Of a stretch of 64,000 bases of DNA, positions 50,966-60,524 are shown piece by piece. Below the pieces are notes generated by a model. That model searched no databases, was not told where the DNA came from, and was given only the letters and a program-made list of their open reading frames with translations. Positions within the stretch are counted from its first letter, which is position 1. The number at the start of each line of letters is the position of its first letter. Where the stretch lies: positions 744,001 through 808,000 of the forward strand of contig CAWENB010000003.1 of the NCBI GenBank assembly GCA_963810525.1, read 5' to 3'. The stretch is from JAICLK01 sp963810525 (GTDB lineage: Bacteria; Patescibacteriota; Saccharimonadia; Saccharimonadales; UBA4665). A program made the position numbers and the translations under genes.

Positions 50966-51025
50966 GAGTGCATATTATATGAGAAAACGACGGGTTTCGC
51001 TATGATGGGCTGAACCCGTTGGCCG

Positions 51026-52160
51026 CTAAATGCTCGACGCGAGGTCGATGATTTGATTTTTATTCAGGTTGCCGTTGCCATTCAGCTGGTACCAGATACC
51101 GCCGTTGACCCAAGTGGCATTATCGTTGCCGTAGACGTATACGGTTCGGCCGGCCGCGGAATATGTCTGGTAGGCTAGGCCACTGGTGGCGACATAGTTT
51201 TGAAGCAGCGTTTCACTGTCCCAGTTGGATGATTTTTGCACGAGGCTGTAGTTGTGATTGCCGGGACCTTCATAGCCGATTATCACTTTTCCGGGTCCGT
51301 AGTTGAGCGACATGGCGGCATATCCGGTTGGCTTGTAGCCGGGCATGCTTGCCGGAAATCCGGCGCGTGCCGAAGCCATTTGCAACTCCAAGTCAACCTT
51401 GTTTTGATATGCGACAAAACCCCCTAATAGCAATACGGTCACAACGGCTGACAAGATACCAATTGCGCGCGTATGGCGCCGAACGCTGCGGCGGACTTTA
51501 TGGCGGCGTGACTCCGGATGGGTCGGCTGTTCATGACTGGAGGCGTGGGCGATAGCCCGTTCAAAGATATCTTGGGTTGACTGCGGTGCGGCTGCGGGCT
51601 GAAGTGGTTGAATGGGTGGTTGCGGCGGTGGTGCGACATCGTGAGCGGCGCGTTGTGCCATAATTGGTCGTAATATCGGAGATTCGCTTTGCTGGAAGTG
51701 AACGATTTGGCGGCTGTGGGGTACTTGCTCGGCGCGTTTGGCTCGCTGAGCGTCTACCTGGTCCGCGAGAAGCTTCGGCTTAACGCCCGAATACGTCCGG
51801 TTTGTACTTGACTGCGTCGGTCGGAGTCTGGGCTCGCGGCGGCCGAACTGCCTTGACGACCGGTGATTTGACAGCTCGCCGCATGAGCGTCTTCGAATGC
51901 TGCGGCTTGTGTGGCGAAATTGGCTGTTTGATGCGCTCGGTGTGCTGTGTGTGGTGACCGGAAGGGTGCTGGTGCGCTTCACTGCTGCGTAAGACCCCAT
52001 CCATTGTGCGGCCAGTGTGTTGCTGATGGGATATTGTTTGCGTCTTTTGACCCCCGGGCTTAACTTCTTGGGTCGACTTCATACTTTTTCCTAAAAAAGC
52101 GCCGCTGCGGGCATCGTAACGTTTGCCGTTTAAGTCGATGATGTTGTTGATTTTTGCCAT
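51026..52160 (-). CDS. DUF4367-like membrane-anchored protein, frameshifted
   Basis: Two overlapping frames form one gene. The first (52160 to 51780) begins MAKINNIIDLNGKRYDARSG and is basic and His/Gln-rich, stopping after DVFGR. The second continues VKPKLLADQVDAQRAKRAEQ and then a Pro-rich stretch, one membrane helix (AIGILSAVVTVLLLGGFVAY) and an outside domain resembling DUF4367 (SARAGFPASMPGYKPTGYA, YGPGKVIIGYEG). Removing one base near 51784 joins them. DUF4367 proteins are extracellular and of unknown function. The 324-residue reading of the second frame alone is partly a shadow of the first. Confidence 0.7.
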
Positions 52161-52337
52161 ACCTATAAAGCGAGTTTCCTCTAATATCGCTTATGCGAGA
52201 CTTATTAATCTTAAACCTTCAGGTCCGTGGCTGCAAGTCGCGCGCGATCAACTAGCTCGCACCTGAAGATTGCAGTTGAAAAATCGGCCAACAAGTTTCA
52301 CACTGTAACTACACGCGCTAAAATAAACAGTTACAAT

Positions 52338-53843
52338 ATGGATTTTCTAGACCCTAATCAGCAACGAGCGCACGTTGTCCGGCTTTTCATCGGCTATGTG
52401 CTAGTAGCTATCGCTATCATTCTGACGACATATGTTTTGATTAATCTGGCTTACGGCTACGCACTAGATAAAGGCAAAATTGTCCAAAACGGCCTGGTAT
52501 TTGTGTCGTCGCATCCCGGGGGCAGTTCAATAAAATTAAACGGCAAATCAACCGCAAAGACCAATACACGGTTGACCCTGCCGGCCGGTACATATAATAT
52601 GCAAATCCTGCGCAAAGGCTACCGCGTATGGCAACGTGCAATTACGGTTGAGGGTGACAGCGTGGAGCGCTTCGATTACCCGTTTTTGTTCCCGGACAGT
52701 CTTGTAACTACCGCGGAGCAGTCATTCACAGCCGCACCGCTCCAGGCGACCCAGAGCCCAAGTCGTCGCTGGCTGATGCTTGAAACGGAAGTTACGGGCA
52801 AGTTTTTACTTTACGACTTGAATAACCCCCAAAAGACGGCTGTGCCGGTTGTTCTGCCGTCGGGTCTGATGACGGCCGCGAGCACCTCGGCGCCTCAATT
52901 ACTCAAAGTTGTTAGTTGGTCAGACGACAACCGCCATGTGCTGCTCGAGCACGATTACGACAAAACCTATGAATACATCATGCTCGACACCCAGACACCG
53001 AGTGATTCGCTCAACCTCAACCGGACACTCAGCATAGCGCCGCCGCTGCAGTTGACGTTACAGAATACCCAGTACGACCACTACTTCTTATATAATCCGG
53101 TTACCCAGGCCTTAGATACGACGAACCTATCAAACACGGCTCAGGTGCCGTTTCTGCAGCATGTGCTGGCGTACAAAACATACGGCAGTAACGTCGTACT
53201 GTTTGTGACTATCCAGTCTGATACTCCGGTCAATCAAGTGGCCATCATGTTGTATCAAAACAACCAGAGCTATTTAATTCGGAATGTCGCGAAGGCTAAG
53301 AGTAGCAGCGCCTATCTGCTTGATCTTACGCAATACAGCGGATCGTGGTTCATAGTAGCCGGCTCGCCAAACGAAAACAAAGTATACGTATATCAAAACC
53401 CGCTGGACACACTCACCAATAATGCGGATGGCAGCGTGTTAGTGCCTGTCGCCGTGTTAAAGGTGAATGACCCGACCTACGTGTCTTTCTCGGCCAGTGC
53501 ACAGTTCATCATGGCTGAGAATGCGAACGGCTTTGCCGTATACGATGTGCAATACGAGGAGAACTACGCTTATACGGTCAATGCGCCGCTCGACAAACCG
53601 CAGCTCCACGCATCCTGGATGGATGGTGATCGGCTGACTTACGTTTCCGGCGGCAAGCAAATCGTATTTGACTACGATGACACCAATCTGCAGACGCTCG
53701 AAGCTGCCAACCCAGATTACCAGCCCTACTTTGACCCAAATTATAAACTTGTTGACGCGCTCACAAGCGTTCCCAAGACGGCGTCAACCCCGGCTAGTAC
53801 TGAATTGACTAGCACGGCTCTACTGACGAAAGCGGATCAGTAG
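52338..53843 (+). CDS. PEGA-domain membrane protein with beta-propeller-like C-terminus
   Basis: About 501 residues from ATG 52338. One membrane helix (about 17-42, FIGYVLVAIAIILTTYVLI) then a PEGA domain (about 55-120, SSHPGGSSIKLNGKS, LPAGTYNMQILRKGY), a surface beta-sandwich. The remaining 370 residues have repeated short beta motifs like WD40/TolB propellers. The longer frame to 52227 lacks a promoter; TAAAAT at 52319-52324 precedes ATG 52338. Likely an exported structural or binding protein; role unknown. Confidence 0.8.
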   Translation: MDFLDPNQQRAHVVRLFIGYVLVAIAIILTTYVLINLAYGYALDKGKIVQNGLVFVSSHPGGSSIKLNGKSTAKTNTRLTLPAGTYNMQILRKGYRVWQRAITVEGDSVERFDYPFLFPDSLVTTAEQSFTAAPLQATQSPSRRWLMLETEVTGKFLLYDLNNPQKTAVPVVLPSGLMTAASTSAPQLLKVVSWSDDNRHVLLEHDYDKTYEYIMLDTQTPSDSLNLNRTLSIAPPLQLTLQNTQYDHYFLYNPVTQALDTTNLSNTAQVPFLQHVLAYKTYGSNVVLFVTIQSDTPVNQVAIMLYQNNQSYLIRNVAKAKSSSAYLLDLTQYSGSWFIVAGSPNENKVYVYQNPLDTLTNNADGSVLVPVAVLKVNDPTYVSFSASAQFIMAENANGFAVYDVQYEENYAYTVNAPLDKPQLHASWMDGDRLTYVSGGKQIVFDYDDTNLQTLEAANPDYQPYFDPNYKLVDALTSVPKTASTPASTELTSTALLTKADQ

Positions 53844-54012
53844 GAGGCTTGTCCTTCTATTTATTGCCTTGAAGTAACAGAGAGGTAAAAAACACGGGCT
53901 GCTTTTTGCCGCGCGGAACTTCCGCCATAAACTGAACTGGCCGACAGAACTCTCCAGATGCAATTCTCCGGGCAAAGCCGATGCCTGCTCGTGGCGAGCC
54001 TAGTCTACACAC

Positions 54013-55350
54013 CTAAAGCCAGCTTGTCAGCCGGCTCCAGAGTGACGGGCCGTTACTGGGAAGCTGTGTTGAATTGGAAATACTAGTTGAGGTATTACTG
54101 CCGGCTGTATTGTCGCTAGGGTTCGGGCTGACTTGCTCTCCCCAGACGACAAGGCGGTGCAGACTGGTGCCCGGGGGGTCGCAGGTTATCAATGCTGCAG
54201 TAGCGATTTTACCAGGCACGTTGTCGAGTACGCTGACGTCACTCGGATCGACAATTTGCCGCTGGAATACCTGGTATGCATAGACTTTGCCGCTATAGGT
54301 TAGATAGAACGTATCGCCCGGCACGAGGTCGTGCAGCAGCGCGAAGGCGAATTTATAGTGTCCTGGATTAAAAATATTGTTTGAGGAGTGGCCAAAGAAT
54401 GCCGTGTTTCCCTTCTGGCCCGGCAATACGGTAGTCGGATAGTGCACTACCCCGTCTTCAAGTGCGTTTTCAATCTGATCTTCATTCGTCGTACTGACGC
54501 TAAAATTAAGCGGTATCTCGACGTTAATTTTCGGGATAATAACCTCCGGCGTGGCTGTCGGTGATACGCTGCCGCTGCCAATAATAAGTGGAGTCGCACT
54601 GGCCTGCCGGCTGGGCTGGATGAATGGTGCGATGATTTCTTGGTTAAAGAAACTGAACAGCGTGATAAAAACCACGACAATGCCAACACCTAAGCCGAAA
54701 GCCAGTGATTGGACGTGGTGCTTGAGTTTAAGTTTGCCGGCGGTATCGGCCCGGCCGACGATTTGTCGTTTGATAGCGGAAGTTGTGCGGATGTCTTTCG
54801 GGCGGCTTGCCGGCGCGGACGGATAGTGATCGGCAAAGACCGGTCGATTCGGATTTGTGGCTTGGCGGTTCGGGACCGGCTGCGGCGATGCACTTGGCTG
54901 CGGCTGCGGTTTTACGGGTTGTTGTGCGGGCGGTTGCTGCGTCGCGGCGACCGGGCTCTGAGTGCGGGTCTTCCGGCTGTTACTATAAAATTCCCGCCAT
55001 ACTTCGTGCTTCTCATTGTCCGGTAGACCGGCGTAGTAGCTGTGCCAGGCGTGCTGGATTTCGGCCAGACTCTTCCCGGATTTACTGAGTGAGAGCATAT
55101 ACTGTTGGTGCTTCGAAAGCGGTCGCTCATCATGCGTGACTTCCTTGATTTCCTGCTTGGCGTTCGGTTCGTCGGCGTACAAGGTTTGAATTTTTTGACG
55201 AATCAGGTCGGCGGCAGGATTCGGCTCCGGATCTGCCCTTTGCAATGGTTCGATACGTTTATTATGACTCTGCGCCGGCCTGAACGGATCGACGCCGTCC
55301 TGCCTGACATCGTTACCGCTATCGTCTGATGGAAAAAGTGGATTCAACAT
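54013..55350 (-). CDS. sortase-family transpeptidase with long cytoplasmic N-terminus
   Basis: About 445 residues from ATG 55350. A polar, Pro/Gln-rich N-terminus (1-200) is followed by one membrane helix (about 208-230, FGLGVGIVVVFITLFSFF) and the sortase barrel. NTAFFGHSSNN (about 318) has the catalytic His, ALITCDPPGT (about 388) the Cys, and HRLVVWGE the Arg, a full triad. Sortases attach surface proteins to peptidoglycan or link pilins. No LPXTG-type substrate was seen in the window. AATAAT (minus strand, 55363-55358) is 7 nt before the ATG. Confidence 0.87.
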   Translation of the reverse strand: MLNPLFPSDDSGNDVRQDGVDPFRPAQSHNKRIEPLQRADPEPNPAADLIRQKIQTLYADEPNAKQEIKEVTHDERPLSKHQQYMLSLSKSGKSLAEIQHAWHSYYAGLPDNEKHEVWREFYSNSRKTRTQSPVAATQQPPAQQPVKPQPQPSASPQPVPNRQATNPNRPVFADHYPSAPASRPKDIRTTSAIKRQIVGRADTAGKLKLKHHVQSLAFGLGVGIVVVFITLFSFFNQEIIAPFIQPSRQASATPLIIGSGSVSPTATPEVIIPKINVEIPLNFSVSTTNEDQIENALEDGVVHYPTTVLPGQKGNTAFFGHSSNNIFNPGHYKFAFALLHDLVPGDTFYLTYSGKVYAYQVFQRQIVDPSDVSVLDNVPGKIATAALITCDPPGTSLHRLVVWGEQVSPNPSDNTAGSNTSTSISNSTQLPSNGPSLWSRLTSWL

Positions 55351-55620
55351 GGTGCTAATTATTAGGGGCGAGCTTAAGCTAGTTCTTCCATAGCAAGTAT
55401 AGTACAATACAAACTTGCCGACACCTTTAGGGTTTAGCCAAAATTGACTTGCATACAAATCAACAGACCAAGGACCTCAGGCGGCTGGTCATTGTTTTGG
55501 GAGGGGTAACGTAGAGTTAAATCGAAGCTTTTGCCGCACGTGGCAAAATGAGACTAGCTCATACACTTCGATTCGGGACCCAGGACAATCCAGGGAAGCC
55601 TTTGTTACTGGGAAGTAAAC

Positions 55621-55707
55621 GGGCGGGTGGCGGAATTGGTAGACGCGCTGGACTCAAAATCCAGTGTTGGCAACAACGTGAGGGTTCAAGTCCCTCCCCG
55701 CCCACCA
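55621..55707 (+). tRNA. tRNA-Leu (anticodon CAA)
   Basis: Acceptor GGGCGGG/CCCGCCC, anticodon stem CTGGA/TCCAG with loop CTCAAAA and anticodon CAA, a long variable arm (TGTTGGCAACAACG) typical of class II Leu tRNA, T-arm GAGGG-TTCAAGT-CCCTC, discriminator A and encoded CCA. Confidence 0.94.
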
Positions 55708-55759
55708 TCGAAGAATTGACTTTACATGACTGCTCCATCGGACTCGGTATCAATAAACT

Positions 55760-56578
55760 TTAACCGGTTTGCTTCTCGCCGCGGCAGCACATAAAAACGG
55801 CTGTAGTTAACGCTTCGAATGTTCTACCCGAATTTTGCAGCCACCAGACGCTTGCTGTAGCTGCGGTTTGCACGCGCCATGTTTCCTTGTCCATGCTTAA
55901 TTTCGTCGAGCTTACCTTACCGCCACTTGCTACGAGTAATGCTTCGAGATGCTTGAGAACTATATTGAGTTGATAGGTTTGCTCGAATTCGTGCAGCGTA
56001 TCGACCAACCGCAATAGATCCATGCCGAATGTAAAAGGGTGTACGAACTTGGCGGACACGGCCAGTTTTTGCAACTGCGCCAGGGTTATGACCAAAAGCG
56101 TGTTTGGACGAGTCAAAATCGGTTGTGGTGCGCCGGTGAAGTAATCGGCTGCATCCTTTGTGATCGTCAGCTGCCCGGCGTATTTGCCGGCAAATTTTTC
56201 AAGCAGGATGGCTGTTTCGCTGTTACGACCAAGTCCACCGGCCAGCAAAACCCCATCGGACCAATCGGCTTCCTGCAGCATATACCCTAAAGCCCGCTGG
56301 CTGAAACTGCCACTCGGCGTACTTGGCACCAACACGCCGGCCTCAAACGTTTTGCCGATGTACGTGCTCAGCGAGTCGGGCAGGACCAGCCGTACCGTAC
56401 CGATACCGGCCTTTTCGGCCGACCGAAAAGCTTCAGACGGTTCGACAAAACCGAACTGGTTGCCGCCGGCAATCAGCAGCTTGCCCGCGGCTAGCCGGTT
56501 TTCCGGCCGGCTCCAGAGTAGATCGGCATAGAGCGGCTTTTCATCAGTTTGCCTCAGCCAGTAATTGCGTTCCGCCAT
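55760..56578 (-). CDS. NAD(P)HX dehydratase/ribokinase-like protein
   Basis: 272 residues. GKLLIAGGNQFGF (about 32-44) and VLLAGGLGRNSET (about 108-120) are the glycine motifs of the YjeF C-terminal (ADP/ATP-dependent NAD(P)HX dehydratase) fold, with FTFGMDLLRL later. The usual NAGD catalytic Asp motif is hard to place, so it could be a divergent member or have another substrate. TATAAT (minus strand, 56590-56585) is 6 nt before the ATG. It follows the HAD phosphatase gene on the same strand. Confidence 0.65.
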   Translation of the reverse strand: MAERNYWLRQTDEKPLYADLLWSRPENRLAAGKLLIAGGNQFGFVEPSEAFRSAEKAGIGTVRLVLPDSLSTYIGKTFEAGVLVPSTPSGSFSQRALGYMLQEADWSDGVLLAGGLGRNSETAILLEKFAGKYAGQLTITKDAADYFTGAPQPILTRPNTLLVITLAQLQKLAVSAKFVHPFTFGMDLLRLVDTLHEFEQTYQLNIVLKHLEALLVASGGKVSSTKLSMDKETWRVQTAATASVWWLQNSGRTFEALTTAVFMCCRGEKQTG

Positions 56579-56618
56579 GGTTTTATTATATCGATGAAAT
56601 GTGGGTAGTCCGGTACTT

Positions 56619-57362
56619 TTAGACTCGACTTGAACTGTTTAAGTTCACGAGCTTGTAGTGACCGTTTTCAGGCTCCAGCTCGTAAATCATATTTTTGCGC
56701 TCAACTACTACCTTCCAGCCGGTCGTTTGTGCTTTCTCAAACAATTTTTTGGTCGGATTAAACGCTATCGGGTGTTCGACCAGCTCAAGCATGGCAATGT
56801 CACTTTCGCTATCACCGATCCCGATACTGCCGCTATAGGTAGCGTTATGATTTGTGACAAGGCGTTTGAGGGCGGCTGCCTTTTCCCGGTAAATCATATT
56901 GAACTTGCCGGTAAAATAATCGCCGTTTTTTTCATATTCTGCGCCGACGCAATCATCGAAACCGTAATAGCGCGCGACCATATCGACAATTTCCTTTTGC
57001 GAAGCAGAGATGGCAAAAAGCGTATAATTCTCTTGCTTTAACTGGCGAATGAGTTCGCGGGTATATTTGTATACCTGGTCTTTGTGCTCAGTGAATACGG
57101 CTCGGGCTGCCTTATTGAATTCTGACACGGGAAGTCCCAACAGGGCTGCCCGGAAAGCACTTACCAGTTCAAGTTCGTAGTCGCGGAATGCCTCTTCACC
57201 ATTGCGCTGTTTCCATCGGGTCCGAGCTTGCTGGGCTTTTTCGTAAGCGGCGGCGGGAACGTGGCCGGTTTTGGCAAGTTCATCGACAACTGCATGATAT
57301 AACTGCCAGCGGATTACTGTACCGTCAATATCGAATACGGCAAATTTTTTAGGCCTAGGCAT
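56619..57362 (-). CDS. HAD-superfamily phosphatase (SerB/IB type)
   Basis: 247 residues. FDIDGTVIRW (about 10-19) is motif I (DxDGT), SASQKE (about 119) motif II, a Lys in YREKAAALKR motif III, and GIGDSESDIAML (about 180-191) motif IV. HAD-IB enzymes dephosphorylate phosphoserine or similar small molecules. The cap is helical. The start overlaps the stop of the upstream iminopeptidase gene by 8 nt. Confidence 0.87.
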   Translation of the reverse strand: MPRPKKFAVFDIDGTVIRWQLYHAVVDELAKTGHVPAAAYEKAQQARTRWKQRNGEEAFRDYELELVSAFRAALLGLPVSEFNKAARAVFTEHKDQVYKYTRELIRQLKQENYTLFAISASQKEIVDMVARYYGFDDCVGAEYEKNGDYFTGKFNMIYREKAAALKRLVTNHNATYSGSIGIGDSESDIAMLELVEHPIAFNPTKKLFEKAQTTGWKVVVERKNMIYELEPENGHYKLVNLNSSSRV

Positions 57363-58284
57363 TAGCTTTCCCGGTGAGTTGCAACAGAATCATGCGCATG
57401 ACGTTCCAGTTTTCGCGTTCTGTGCGATGGCCACCGACCGTCCAGATTAGCTCGCTGCTTGGCAGCCGATTGTGCAGCTCGTATGCGGTTTTCGGCGGAC
57501 AGACGAAATCATAGCGGCCCTGCACCAGCCAAACTGGCATTTTTAAAACGTGGACGTTATCCAGAATTGACTCGTCAGGTAGGAAGCAGCGGTTTGCCAG
57601 GTAGTGCATCTCGATGCGCGTGGCGGCCAGGTCAAAATCATCAAACTTTTCTGGTATGAAACGGTCGTCCAGGCTCATGACGCCGGCCTCCAGGTTACTA
57701 TGCGCATAGGCGGAAAGTTTAGCTGCCTGTTCGTCATCACCCAGGGTGCGTTTGTAATGGTATGCGCTGGGGTTAGTGTGATGCGCTTTCGGCGTGTCAT
57801 CAAGGTAGCGTTGCCAGACATCCGGGAAGAAGTCGCGGAAGCCGCCTCTGTCGAGCCAGTCAATTTCGGCTTGCGAACCGGTAAAGATGCCGCTCAAAAC
57901 TATTGCCCGCACGCGTTTTGGATAGGTGAGCGCGTAAGCCAGTGCGAGGCATACGCCCCACGAGCCGCCGCTCATGACGAACCGGTTAAGCTTCAGGTGC
58001 TTGGAAATCTTTTCAATGTCCTCAATCAAATGCTGTGTGGTGTTGTGCTCGAGTGAACCGTACGGCAGACTCTTGCCGCTGCCGCGCTGATCGAAGAATA
58101 TGACGCGTTGCCGCGTCGGATCAAAACCCTGTTTGTGCCGGTCTTTGCAGCCGCCGCCCGGCCCGCCGTGAATAAACAGCACCGGCAGTGCAGCCTTGGC
58201 GTTGCCCCATTCGTGCACATACAATGAATGCCCGTCGCCAACCTCTACGAACATTTCGGCTATGGTATGTTCGTCCGGTGTCAT
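57355..58284 (-). CDS. pip: proline iminopeptidase
   Basis: 309 residues. HGGPGGGCKD (about 40-49, oxyanion), DQRGSGKS (about 65-72), GGSWGVCLA (about 105, nucleophile Ser) and a C-terminal GGHR (catalytic His) are the S33 prolyl aminopeptidase pattern. It removes N-terminal Pro from peptides, helpful for a cell feeding on host peptides. Its ATG shares one base with the stop of the MazG-like gene (TAATG), so translation is coupled. Confidence 0.9.
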   Translation of the reverse strand: MTPDEHTIAEMFVEVGDGHSLYVHEWGNAKAALPVLFIHGGPGGGCKDRHKQGFDPTRQRVIFFDQRGSGKSLPYGSLEHNTTQHLIEDIEKISKHLKLNRFVMSGGSWGVCLALAYALTYPKRVRAIVLSGIFTGSQAEIDWLDRGGFRDFFPDVWQRYLDDTPKAHHTNPSAYHYKRTLGDDEQAAKLSAYAHSNLEAGVMSLDDRFIPEKFDDFDLAATRIEMHYLANRCFLPDESILDNVHVLKMPVWLVQGRYDFVCPPKTAYELHNRLPSSELIWTVGGHRTERENWNVMRMILLQLTGKANA

Positions 58285-58703
58285 TACATCCCCTTTCGGC
58301 CTTCGCGGTAATTACTCTTAATTTTGTAATACGATTCGCGGCTGGCGCTGTCTCGGTTAAAAATTTCCACCGGATATTTTTGTTTTGAATGAGCCAACTT
58401 ATCATAAAAAGCGGTCGTCACGTCGATGCCGCTGGCGTGCGCAAACTGTAGGCAGTACGTGAATACATCGGCTAGTTCGCCGGCTAATGCCTGTTTGTTG
58501 GCTTCGGTATCCTCAGTGTCCCACTGGAAATGTTCGAGCAACTCTGCGGCCTCGATGGCAATAGAAATCGCCAGATTGCGCGGCGTGTTGTACTTCTCCC
58601 AGCCTCGCTCGTGCTTGAATTCTGCGCAGGCGGTCTTCAATTCCTCAATTGTTGTATTCGCGTCGGTTTTTCCGGTTCCACCCGCGTCAGGTCCCTTTTG
58701 CAT
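58284..58703 (-). CDS. MazG-like NTP pyrophosphohydrolase
   Basis: About 139 residues. AIEAAELLEHFQWD (about 55-68) and GELADVFTYCLQFA (about 82-95) provide the ExxE/ExxD metal-binding helices of the all-alpha NTP pyrophosphatase (RS21-C6/dCTPase) fold. It hydrolyses aberrant dNTPs. ATG 58703 is set by TACACT (minus strand, 58716-58711), 7 nt upstream; the longer frame is a shadow. Confidence 0.88.
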   Translation of the reverse strand: MQKGPDAGGTGKTDANTTIEELKTACAEFKHERGWEKYNTPRNLAISIAIEAAELLEHFQWDTEDTEANKQALAGELADVFTYCLQFAHASGIDVTTAFYDKLAHSKQKYPVEIFNRDSASRESYYKIKSNYREGRKGM

Positions 58704-58716
58704 ATCATCAAGTGTA

Positions 58717-58980
58717 TCACTTCTTGGCGGTAGGCGCGGAAGCCTGGGGTGCAATGCATAAGCCGATAACGTACGAAATCGTAGCAACAATATACCCCAT
58801 GGCCATAATAAACGAACTGAAGTCGCGGTTGAAGTCAAGGAATGATAGCCCGTTACTGAATGCTGCCAGTATGCCGACCAACCCGGCCGTGCCTATCCAT
58901 ATCCACAGCTGCTCGTGGTTTTTTGCGGTCCAAACCAAAAAGGTGATACTTTTTACCAGAAGTCCCATTGCTACCAGCAT
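58717..58980 (-). CDS. small three-helix membrane protein
   Basis: About 87 residues with three hydrophobic segments (LVAMGLLVKSITFLVW; LWIWIGTAGLVGILAAF; FIMAMGYIVATISYVIGL). The size and three-helix arrangement recall half-transporters such as SemiSWEET, but I cannot confirm a family. It precedes the MazG-like gene by 13 nt, so it may begin the mazG-pip-HAD-nnrD run. Confidence 0.65.
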   Translation of the reverse strand: MLVAMGLLVKSITFLVWTAKNHEQLWIWIGTAGLVGILAAFSNGLSFLDFNRDFSSFIMAMGYIVATISYVIGLCIAPQASAPTAKK

Positions 58981-59270
58981 GTGCAAAACAGTGCTATGCC
59001 GCCGTCGAACGTAATCGCCCGCTCGAAACTATGCCCACTGCGCACAAAGTAGTTGCCGCTCTGCCCTGGGCGTTTAGCTGGTAGCGAAACGCCCAGTTTG
59101 AGAATCATGCCTAAATAAACTGCAGCGCCAACATGCTCAGCGGTCCGATACTTCGTCTGCGGACTTCCCGTTCGTTCAAAGGCAACTCTTCTTATGCTTT
59201 CGGTAGAATAGCGACGACTACTTACGGATGGGCCGTCATCCGCAAGTTCTAAAGTCGAGTATCCGTTACC

Positions 59271-59639
59271 TCAATTTTTCCATGGCGAAGCGAGTTGGAA
59301 GTAATTACCATCCGGATCAGCGAATGTTGCGAGCCACGTGCTTGGATCGTCAGCTTGGCCCGGGTGGTAGGGTTCGGCCACGACTTCCGTGCCTAGATCC
59401 TTAATGCGCTTGAATTCATCCTGAACCTCGGCTGTCTCGAGAGTAAACATAATGCGTCCAGGCGTTTCATTCTTACCTTCCACCTCGCTATGCGGCCCGA
59501 CCAGCAGATTGTTGCCGCCGATGTCGAATCCGTACCAGTCATCCTGTTGCCAACCGGGTTCGCCAAAGATTTTTGTATAAAATTCCCCTAGTGCCTTCGG
59601 GTCACCCGACCCAATCATTACACCGCTCAGCTTTAACAT
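59271..59639 (-). CDS. VOC/glyoxalase-fold protein
   Basis: 122 residues, two half-modules: IGSGDPKALGEFYTKIFG at the N-terminus and TFADPDGNYFQLASPWKN at the C-terminus, classical VOC. It may detoxify a small molecule or bind a drug; substrate unknown. The start has a strong Shine-Dalgarno (AAGGAGGAGG), unlike its neighbours. The 290-bp gap upstream of 59271 (58981-59270) shows no feature except part of the small membrane protein's promoter. Confidence 0.87.
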   Translation of the reverse strand: MLKLSGVMIGSGDPKALGEFYTKIFGEPGWQQDDWYGFDIGGNNLLVGPHSEVEGKNETPGRIMFTLETAEVQDEFKRIKDLGTEVVAEPYHPGQADDPSTWLATFADPDGNYFQLASPWKN

Positions 59640-59714
59640 ACTACACCTCCTCCTTGTCCATTAATGACACTTTCAGTGTACCAGGATTAATTCCCGCAGG
59701 TCGACCGATAATTG

Positions 59715-60515
59715 TTATATGTCGAGCTTGATGCTGACCGGGCAATGGTCGCTACCCATGACTTTTGGATGGATGTCGGCAGCCTTCAGTTTACTGCGAA
59801 GACTGTTAGAAATAAGCACGTAGTCGATGCGCCAGCCGACATTGCGAGCACGGGCGTTGGCGAAGTGGCTCCACCAAGTGTAATAGCCGTTGCCTTGCTT
59901 GAACATACGAAGCGTATCGACAAAGCCAGCGTCAATAAACGCCTGGAATCCTTCGCGTTCTTCATCGGTGAAACCTTTTTTACCTCGGTTTGGACCCGGG
60001 TTAGCTAAGTCCAGTTCGGTGTGGGCAACGTTGAGATCGCCGCAGAAGACGACGGGTTTGGTGGCCTCGAGCTGTTTCATGTATGCAAGAAATGCCGGAT
60101 CCCAGTTTTTGTGGCGCAGCGGGACGCGGCTTAAGTCATCTTTGGCGTTTGGCGTGTACACGGTAACGAGCCAGAATCCGTCGTACTCGGCGGCAATGAC
60201 CCGGCCTTCCAGGTTCGGGTCGCCGTAAGTGTCGCCGGTAACATTGAACGTTTGGATAATATCTTGGGGTAATCCGTTGATGGCTCGGAGCGGTTTCGGC
60301 TGAGTGAAAATTGCGGTTCCGGAGTAGCCAGGCTTCTCTGCCGGGTACCAAATTTGTTCATAAACCGGCAAGTCAACCGCCGCCTGTTCCGGTTTGGCCT
60401 TCAATTCCTGCAGGCACAGAATGCTTGGCTGCTCAGCAACAATGAACGGTTGTAGCACGTTTTTTTTGATGACGGCGCGGATGCCGTTGACGTTCCAAGA
60501 GTAGATTTTGAGCAT
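59715..60515 (-). CDS. xth: exodeoxyribonuclease III / AP endonuclease
   Basis: 266 residues. KIYSWNVNGIRA (start), LCLQELKA (catalytic Glu), YSGTAIF, FCGDLNVAH (Asp-Asn), GWRIDYVLIS and GSDHCPVSI (final Asp-His) are the full ExoIII/EEP set. It cuts DNA at abasic sites in base-excision repair. The HAP1-type SDHCP ending shows the active site is intact. Confidence 0.95.
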   Translation of the reverse strand: MLKIYSWNVNGIRAVIKKNVLQPFIVAEQPSILCLQELKAKPEQAAVDLPVYEQIWYPAEKPGYSGTAIFTQPKPLRAINGLPQDIIQTFNVTGDTYGDPNLEGRVIAAEYDGFWLVTVYTPNAKDDLSRVPLRHKNWDPAFLAYMKQLEATKPVVFCGDLNVAHTELDLANPGPNRGKKGFTDEEREGFQAFIDAGFVDTLRMFKQGNGYYTWWSHFANARARNVGWRIDYVLISNSLRSKLKAADIHPKVMGSDHCPVSIKLDI

Positions 60516-60524
60516 GGATTTCGG

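Noticed and set aside
55548..55763. Plus-strand ORF over tRNA-Leu
   Set aside because: It is a chance frame across a clear tRNA gene.
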